Of a DNA stretch of 64,000 nt, positions 56,930-64,000 are shown one piece after another. The DNA is from Gigaspora margarita (lineage: Eukaryota; Glomeromycota; Glomeromycetes; Diversisporales; Gigasporaceae), in NCBI GenBank assembly GCA_009809945.1, contig WTPW01000565.1, positions 11,639 to 75,638 on the forward strand, in the 5' to 3' direction. The notes under the pieces were generated by a model. That model was not told the origin of the DNA. It worked only from the letters and a program-made list of their open reading frames with translations, and searched no databases. Each line of letters begins with the position of its first letter. Within the stretch, counting starts at the first letter, position 1. The translations under genes and the position numbers were made by a program.

Positions 56930-57440
56930 TTAAAAGTTAATAATATAACAATTATTTTCCCAACAATTAAAGTTAACTCTAAGATTTAGATTAATAATAA
57001 TTTTATTAATAAGCTACTTACTATGTATGATATTTAAAGTTTTAACAACAAAATGGCAAAAAAATCTTAACAACTTAACAATAATATTGTTTAAGTAATT
57101 TAATAAAAAATTCTTAACCTTTTTATATAAGCAGTGCTCAATAGCCATACGCAAATAAATTCACATACCAATTTTGGCTTATATTGTTTCTTTATAAAAA
57201 CCACATGTGTACAGTACTTAATAACTATATCCAAATATTTTCATTCACCAACATAACATGCATATTTCTTTAAATAAGTCATATACTGTTTTTAATAACC
57301 ATATTTACTCATATGGCTTCTTTGCAAAATGCTTTGCTTAATAGCCACATGCAATTATTTCATTCTCCAACATGGCTTAGGTATATTTCTTTATATGAGC
57401 CACATACTGTGCACTACAAATATTTTTATTTGCCAACATG
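56930..57440. other. AT-rich stretch without a gene
   Basis: 57170-57430 contains a loose tandem repeat with AATAACCATAT..AAATATTTTCATT.ACCAACATG about every 75-80 bp. No gene. Confidence 0.35.
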
Positions 57441-57660
57441 GTTTAGCCCTTTCCCTTAGAGAATTTAACTTTGCTGAGAGCTTTGACCTTTGCCAGGGGT
57501 TTCGCCAGTGTTTCAACTTTTACTGGAGGTTTTACCTTTCGCCAGGGGTTTTGCCTTTTACCAGAATTTCACCATTTTCATCTTTCACTAGGTTTAGATT
57601 TCGCTTTTCACCATTTGTACAAAACAGTTTCGCCTAACAACTGTAGGCTAGGCTAGGCTG
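57440..57660. repeat. right arm of the long inverted repeat, GCCAGGGGTTTCGCC words
   Basis: Tandem short words (TTTCGCCAGGGGTTTTGCC and variants) up to CTAACAACTGTAGGCTAGG, inverted relative to 54036-54250. Open frames at 57329 and 57471 cross this tandem region and are not trusted. Confidence 0.45.
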
Positions 57661-58766
57661 TTAAATTTTTAATAGCTTAGCAGCTTAGCTGATAGTATAT
57701 TGCCAATTCAAAAATATAAGTAAGTAGTATTTTAAAAATTTTCTATATACTTAACATTAAAAGTTGGTTTCTCAACTAAAATTTATACTGGAAAGTTTTA
57801 ATTAGGAATCAGAAGTTAGTTGTTATAGTAAACTTTTTGTTTTATTTGCATTCTTATGTTTGTTGTGTAATACAATTATAATTTACTGGATCTAGACAAA
57901 AATTATAAGGTTGAAAGAGCACTTTAGCCCAGTATTTCTTTAATATAAAGGCACCAAATATAGATAGATTAATAGTTCGCCAACTAATGAAACTACAGTT
58001 GGCTAATTAGCTAATTTGAACACTAAGTATAAGTTATGTCATCAATTATATTTATTAGAATCATCTTGACATATATATACTTCTTCAGTACTTAAATAAA
58101 TCAATAATTAATTATAATTTATCGCTTTGTTATGTTCTGAACTAAACTAGTGATCGATCCATCGTGAATAAACCTAGAACTTAATTCATGTTTCCAAATA
58201 AGATAATCGAGAACATTCAGAAATCTTGTATAATTAAGAAAACTTATGTTAGGCCATGCAAAGTTAATTTTTATTTTGCATTACCCGCTGACCCATTTTT
58301 TCAATTTTTCAATTTTTTTTTAAGTCCCAATTATGCCAATTATTCTATTTCTGCTATTTAATTTTTTTTCCAGAAATTACTCCGGCATCACCTGAAAAAG
58401 ACCTTGGTTTTTTAAAATTGTCTGATAGGACCGATAGAATAAATCCATCAGCCAACTCCAATTTTCTGATTTCATGTTATGCAAAGCATAAAGTTAACTT
58501 TGTGTGGCCTTAGATGCAACATAAGACTATTAATTTATAACAGATTAAAAAAAATAAAAAATAAATAATAAATAAAAAAATCGGACTGACCGACCAGAAA
58601 TTTTGAAACCTATATTATGCAAAATGAAAAATTGACTTTGTGTGGCCTTAGTTACACAATATAAATTTAGTAATTAGCATTATTAGCCATTATTAGCTGA
58701 CTAGGCAAAACTATCAGCCAGCTACTGCCAGCTAAGTAGCTTGCTTAATCAGCTTGAAAGACTACA
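57650..58766. repeat. inverted copy of the 51.35-52.10 kb repeat, with MITE
   Basis: Reverse complement of 51347-52085 with roughly matching length once 58252-58647 is removed. Junction evidence for the MITE is in the next entry. Confidence 0.55.
58252..58647. repeat. PIF/Harbinger-like MITE with matching empty site
   Basis: Ends GGCCATGCAAAGTTAATTT and AATTGACTTTGTGTGGCC, TTA on both sides (58249-58251, 58648-58650). The inverted relative at 51445-51480 has the continuous sequence GTGTAACTAACATATG with a single TAA and no insert. Relative to the 1-kb and 44-kb copies, several CG positions are TG or CA. Confidence 0.85.
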
Positions 58767-58768
58767 TT

Positions 58769-59000
58769 CATTAAGTAAAAAATACCCAGCTAATAATTTT
58801 GCTATAGAACCTGCTAACAACTTGGGCTAAATGCTGACCTAGATCTGACGCATCCAACCCAAAATTTTGGAGACCCTTCTGTAAAATTCTTGCCCCAAGA
58901 TCATAAAAAATTTTACTAATAAATCATATCCTTTTATAAAGTAAAAAATGCCCAGCTGGTAATTTTGTTACAGAACCTACTTACAACTAGACTAAATGCT
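58769..59000. repeat. decayed Mutator-like MITE copies (CpG-poor)
   Basis: 58769-58890 aligns with the right half of 45254-45507; a second partial copy follows at 58890-59000 and breaks off at ATGCTGACCT, to resume near 61250 (GACGCATCTGACC). Of six CpGs in the matching part of the 45-kb copy (45450-45482), five are TG or CA here. Confidence 0.65.
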
Positions 59001-59011
59001 GACCTTTATAT

Positions 59012-61240
59012 TGGCAAATTTTATATATAGATATATATCGATTACTAACTGGTAAGATATATATCGATGATCAACACCTCTGCTGATTATTATCGATAGT
59101 GATAGTAATCGATATATATCTGGTTAATAAATATATATCTACTAGATATATATCGATTAACCAAATATATATCAATAATCAATACCCCTGCTGATTATTA
59201 TCAATAGTAATAGTAATTGATATATATCTAATATGATATCGATTAATAATTATTATATTCACATAATCATGCTCGCAAGGTTTCACAATTTATTATGTAT
59301 TTTATTTTTTTATTTATTATTATTATATATTATATTTTAAATTAAATAATCAATATTTGCAAGTTTTCGCAATTTAATATAAAAATTATTTATTTATTAT
59401 TATTATATATTATATTGTATTACATATTTTTATTATATATTATTATAAAAAAAATGAAAAACCAAAAAAAAACACCCCAAAAAAAATAACAAAAAAAACA
59501 AAAACGAAAAAATCATAATAATTTTTAACTACTTTTGCACTTCATCGCTCATATTCACTACTTCTTGCAAAGTGTCACAGAAGTTAGAGTTGTTTTTCTT
59601 GCAAGTACCAGAAAAGTCAGATCGTTTTCTTGCAAAGTTTCAAAAAAAGTCAGGAATAAATAAAATAAAATTAAAAAAATAAGTAAAAAAAAAGAAAAAC
59701 AAACAAAAANNAAAANNNNANNNAANNNAANNAAAAAAAACAAAGCNCCANATCTCTATTTTCCTAAAGTAAGAGTTCATTTCTTATAATTTAGAAATCG
59801 TTGAAGGTTTTCGCAATGTATTGGAATAATAAAAAAATAAAAATTAAAGAAATAAGTAAAAAGAAAACAACAGAATATAAGCAAACTGAATAAAAATAAA
59901 AATAAAACCCCAAATCTCCATTATATTTGCTTCTATGCACTCATATTCACTTCTATTTGCTTATATTCGCTTATTTTTGCTACTTTCAAAAAAATAGTAA
60001 GTAAAAAAAATAAAAAAAACTATTCTCAGAAGTGTTAGTGTTATACCACTTGTACAAACACAAGTGGAACAAGAAAAATTACCCATATGACCCCATACGA
60101 ATGCAAGAGAACGAGCAAGACCACCCTATACAAATGCAAGAGAAACAAGCAAGACCACCCCATACGAATCACAAATGAAAAAAAACAAATGGACCACCTA
60201 CAAGAATACTAAAAATCTATGCAATACTATCTACAAGAATACCAAGAGGCACGTAAAGCTATTCCACAAGAACATCAATGACATAAGCTAGTGACAATTC
60301 CAATGACGATACCAATGATGACATCAACTACAACACTAGCGATGATACCAACTAGGACAACACCAATGCGTTGCCTTGCGCAAAGTGTCAGAAATCACTA
60401 TATTTCATGCCAAAAAGTGCTTTTTTGTAGAAATAAAATAAAAAAAAATTTAAAAAATAATAATAAATAAAAGAAAAAAATGATACTAAATGAAATGAAA
60501 TATAACAAAAAAAAACAAACCGAAAATGAAAAAACAATGTAAAAGTGATAGAAGATCTAAATTATAAACAAATAAATAAACAAAGATCTAATCTGATCTT
60601 GTACTATGATCATCGAAACATTTCAAAACAAATTGAAACATTTTGAAAATATTAATTAAACATGTCCTTGGTTTGATTTAGGATACAAATCTACAGATCC
60701 AGCCCAGTCCTAAAATATTTCGAATATATTCGAAATNNNNNNNNNNNNNNNNNNNNNNNNNNNNNNNNNNNNNNNNNNNNNNNNNNNNNNNNNNNNNNNN
60801 NNNNNNNNNNNNNNNNNNNNNNNNNNNNNNNNNNNNNNNNNNNNNNNNNNNNNNNNNNNNNNNNNNNNNNNNNNNNNNNNNNNNNNNNNNNNNNNNNNNN
60901 NNNNNNNNNNNNNNTTTTTTTTTTCCTAAGCCAATTATTTTCATCTTGTCTTTGCCTTTTTTTTCAGCCTACTTTTTTTTGGAATTTTACTTTTTTTTTT
61001 TTACCCAGTGATGGTCAAAACATTATGTAATCGTTAAAGATCTGTTAATCATTATATATCATTTCAAATAATTCTGATTATAATCGATTTATAGATATAT
61101 AACGATTTAATATAAAAAAATGATATATATTGATTTAGATATATATCGATTTTTATTCAATTAATCGATATATAACGATATTTTATAATCGATATAAAAC
61201 AATTAAGTGTTATATATCGATTAATATCTATATATAAAAT
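59012..61240. repeat. insertion with TATATATCGAT-rich ends inside a MITE copy
   Basis: Begins AAATTTTATATATAGATAT and ends with the inverse (ATCTATATATAAAATTT at about 61226), splitting the Mutator-like MITE. Both ends are crowded with ATATATCGAT words (59025-59245, 61055-61225). The middle is A-rich, with N bases at 59710-59752 and a gap at 60737-60914. At 60080-60370 there are tandem words (GCAAGACCACCCCATACGAA; then Asn/Asp/Thr-coding GATACCAATGATGAC) that look like decayed low-complexity coding sequence. No target duplication established. Confidence 0.4.
60737..60914. other. assembly gap
   Basis: 178 N bases followed by a poly-T run. Confidence 0.95.
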
Positions 61241-61439
61241 TTGTGGATGTATGTGACGCATCTGACCTAGAAATTTGGAGATAACCTTGTAAAATCATTT
61301 GAATACTACAGTCGACCCTCTCAAGATCAGTATGCATTGAGAACTGGTTTTATATTAGTTTTGAGAGGCTATCAGATTTGAGAACATTATATTATTGGCA
61401 TAATAAACAGACCAATCAAATTATTTATTTTTTTAAATT

Positions 61440-61725
61440 GACAGAGTTCAAATGAACCCAGGTTAGCTCATTTGAATCTGGGTTGATTTATTTTAAACTG
61501 GTTTGAGCTTAAATGAATCCAGGCTGACTTATTTAAACCTGAATTGGGTTCAAATAACCTGAGTTTGCTATTTAAACCTGGGTTGGCTCAAATAAATCCA
61601 GAATAGGTTCATTTGAACCTGGTTCAAATGAACCAAAATAAGCACATTTGAACCTGGATTGGTTTCAAATAAACCAAGAATAGACTTATTTGAATCAAAA
61701 TTCAGGTTCAAAGTGAACCTGGAAT
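61440..61725. repeat. minisatellite of palindromic GGTTCAAATGAACC words
   Basis: About a dozen variants of TTCAAATGAACC and GGTTTAAATAA.CC alternate with AGGTT/AACCT spacers over about 285 bp, each word being its own near reverse complement. The frame at 61568-61792 on the minus strand reads through it and is not a gene. Confidence 0.7.
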
Positions 61726-62213
61726 GAATTATTTGTAGGGTTTCAAATTGGGTGACCCAGTTTTGCATGCCATATTTGGTCAAAATTTTCAAAATTCTGG
61801 CTTTTTCAATTATCTTCTTATTAATAATAAAATTTACAGATAAATAATAATTCTATATAGATTATCACAAATGTTCTTGGATTTTTCTATTATTTTCGAG
61901 CTATCTAATCTATAAAAATAGAAAAAAATGGGTTATGGTTACCTGGTTGACCCGTTTTGTTTGATTTTAGAATTTAGATAACTCAAAAACTAATATGAGG
62001 ATTACAAAACTCTATCTAGAAATTTGTAGAAAAGTTACTCTTTTGCAATTTCGATAATAATTAAAAGCAGCTTAAAAAGATCAATTTTCTAAAATTATTA
62101 ATTAAATATAGTAAAAAAATGGGTCAAAAAGCTTGGAACTCTAATTCTTTGTATCCGATATGGGTGCAAAAAGAACTGCAATCTTATTTAGAAAATCAGA
62201 AACTGGAATATTA

Positions 62214-62771
62214 GACTATGCAAAGTTGATTTTTTCAGTTTGCATTACATGAAATCTGAAAACATGGGTCATTGGTCAGATTTTTTTTTAATTTAGACCA
62301 GACCAAGTTGATTATGTTGTTTACATTACACCCCTCTCCTCTCCGGGGGGAGAGGTAGTTCATATGGTAAAATTTTAAAAAATTTTTACTGATTTGTCCC
62401 GTGACTAGATAAAATTTTTCTGAAATATTCCATAGTCCCATGTATATCTAACTAAATTTTTTTTACTATGAGGGAGAGGGGGAGCTCTGAGGGGGGTAAT
62501 GTAAAACACATAATTAACTCGGTCTGGACTTGCTATAAATAATAGAATACTAAGGTTATGCAAGGTTAATTTTTTATTTTGCACAACAAGGAATCAAAAA
62601 TTGGACATCAGTCCTATCGGACAATTACAGGTAACACCAGATGAAAATAGAGGAAACAAATAAATGTCAAAAATCGAACAATTCGCACAATTTGGATCTA
62701 AAAAAAAAATTGTAAAATTGAAAAAATGCGTCAGCTGGTAATTCAAAACGAAAAATTAACTTTGCATGACC
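62214..62771. repeat. PIF/Harbinger-like MITE with a nested element
   Basis: Left end ACTATGCAAAGTTGATTTT, right end AAATTAACTTTGCATGACC, TTA at 62211-62213 and 62772-62774. The outer GG of the usual GGCC is changed. The interior is interrupted by the element at 62296-62532, and an internal end-like sequence is at 62552-62585. Confidence 0.65.
62296..62532. repeat. MITE with GACCAGACC ends, nested
   Basis: Arms AGACCAGACCAAGTTGATTA and (reverse complement) AGTCCAGACCGAGTTAATTA, continuing through TTTACATTAC and CCCCTCTCC on both sides. Superfamily not assigned because no clean target duplication is visible. Confidence 0.6.
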
Positions 62772-62815
62772 TTAGACCTAAGAGTCAAAAAATCAGAAAC
62801 CTCATTTCCAGGTAG

Positions 62816-62990
62816 GGATGTGCACGGTCGGTCACAGTCAGTCATTGGTCAGTCATGATCGGTTAACTGCTTATAACCGGTTGATCACTGTCATTTATAC
62901 GGTTAATGACCAGTTATAGCCGATAAATTATTTACCCAATTATCTAATCAAATATCTAAATAAGTGACAAGTAGGGATGGTACACTGCAC
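62816..62990. repeat. end fragments of TAGGGATG-type hAT elements
   Basis: TAGGGATGTGCACGGTCGG at 62816 with GGTCAGTCATGATCGG words resembles the left end of the element in the Sel1 gene (43566). A second TAGGGATGGTACACTG starts at 62973. Their partners were not found with confidence. Confidence 0.4.
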
Positions 62991-63155
62991 AGACTGCCAA
63001 AAGAGAAACAAGACATGATGATTTGTATCACATGATCAATAAAACCGTCGTTCATATTTCTGGTCAAATTTGCAGATCATTTAAAGTTGGTTTGCTCTAT
63101 ATCTGGCCAAATGATCTGCAAATTTGACCAGAATTATTAACAATTTGTTTATTTG

Positions 63156-63387
63156 GGGGACGTCTAAAGCGGAGGCAAATCATGTGATCAACCAGGAGAA
63201 GCAAAACAAGAAATAAATGCAAAAAAAACCTGAAAAATACAAATGCAAATATGTTGGGAAGGCAATTTTGCTTATATATATCTACCTAAGACTTAATCTG
63301 ACCCTACTATAGGACGACCCTAACTAACCCTAAAGTTAATTGAAAAATTATTAAATATGATTTGCCTCCCCTTTAGATCTGTTACCC
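63156..63387. repeat. relative of the 47709-47990 MITE
   Basis: Left end GGGGACGTCTAAAGCGGAGG; the interior is inverted relative to 47709-47990 (GGCAATTTTGCTTATATATA, CCTAACTAACCC); right side TTTGCCTCCCCTTTAGA. Flanking hairpins CAAATTTGCAGATCATTT/AAATGATCTGCAAATTTG lie at 63065-63135. Confidence 0.55.
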
Positions 63388-63649
63388 AAAGAAACACATC
63401 GCTGTCAAAATTGCAGATCATTCGACTGGAATTAAAACTGTTTTGTTATTATTCTGGCCAAATAATCTGCAAATTTGGCTGGAATTATGAACAAGGTATT
63501 TCTCAACCGGGTTTAAACACTGCCTAAAAATTTTCAGATCATGTGATATACATTAATTTATATGCAAATCTTACGTTTTTGATACTCCTGCACTTACTTT
63601 TTTGATACTGATCGACATGAAAATCCCAGTAAAAATAAGAATTTTCAAA

Positions 63650-63992
63650 ACTTTGAGCGAATATATCTTGGCAACCATAAGACCAATTTTGGTAAAACTT
63701 TTTTTTATTGAATTCTATGGCTTCATAGAATTCAAATAAAAAAAATTCATCGAATTTAGTCAAGTGGTTGTCGAGTTATCTTCGCTCAAAGTCAGAGAAA
63801 ATCAAAACACCTATCAAAATAGAAGCTGCGCCAAATTTTTTATCTAAATTTGAGCGAAGATACCTCGACAACCATCTGACCAAATTTGATAAAACTTTTT
63901 TTTTTGAATTCTATAGCTTCATATAATTCAAATAAAAATTTTTCATTGAATTTAGTCAAGTAGTTGTCAAGATATCTTCGCTCAAAGTCAGA
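63650..63992. repeat. two tandem hairpin units at the window end
   Basis: Each unit of about 140 bp (63652-63792, 63850-63990) folds on itself: TTGAGCGAAGATA.CTCGACAACC with GGTTGTCGAGTTATCTTCGCTC, centred on GAATTCTATGGCTTCATAGAATTC. The units are separated by about 55 bp, and the repeat may continue beyond the window. Confidence 0.7.
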
Positions 63993-64000
63993 AAATCAAA

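Noticed and set aside
61313..61390. pogo/Tigger-like end CAGTCGACCCTCTCAAG after TA
   Set aside because: Only one end was found; no partner or transposase could be placed.

Overview
The window looks like accessory, transposon-dominated DNA of a filamentous fungus, most likely an arbuscular mycorrhizal fungus (Glomeromycotina, Rhizophagus or Gigaspora type). The DNA is very AT-rich, has short GT-AG introns, and carries remnants of Sel1-repeat, tyrosine-kinase-like and leucine-rich-repeat genes of the kind expanded in that group. The assignment is inference from family content. No housekeeping gene, rRNA or tRNA was recognised, and almost every coding region is broken.

Layout. 0-5 kb: PIF/Harbinger-like MITEs, satellite-like sequence, a hAT MITE and a Tc1/mariner-like MITE. 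5.2-10.5 kb: a tyrosine-recombinase (DIRS-order, Ngaro/PAT-like) retrotransposon on the minus strand, with split direct repeats and damaged gag, RT/RNase H and recombinase. 12.4-14.1 kb: a 254-bp MITE with 10-bp target duplications, then a gene of unknown function with one in-frame stop. 15.4-23.7 kb: nested MITEs, a 5-kb hAT element (17549-22539) with a multi-exon but mutated transposase gene, and a second hAT-like element. 23.8-31 kb: a MITE, a 51-bp minisatellite, a decayed unknown gene, an assembly gap, a stray retrotransposon terminal repeat and a degenerate tandem repeat. 32.6-34.4 kb: an array of short hairpin motifs and simple dispersed repeats. 34.8-38.5 kb: nested hAT-like MITEs and an LRR pseudogene. 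40-42 kb: a second fragment of the unknown 12.8-kb gene and more MITEs. 43.1-46.9 kb: a Sel1 gene split by a nest of insertions, then a kinase pseudogene. 46.9-51.1 kb: a hAT-like element holding LTR-like repeats, then a 1.2-kb palindromic element. 51.3-64 kb: older copies of the same families, long inverted repeats, minisatellites and poor-quality A/T-rich sequence.

Most mobile elements here can be bounded by their target-site duplications: 8 bp (hAT), 3 bp TTA/TAA (PIF/Harbinger), 2 bp TA (Tc1/mariner) and 10 bp (Mutator-like). Several insertions are confirmed by a matching empty site elsewhere in the window. Many mutations in the broken genes and old repeat copies are C-to-T or G-to-A changes, often at CpG. 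This points to cytosine-methylation decay as the main force shaping the region, and it is strongest after about 47 kb.
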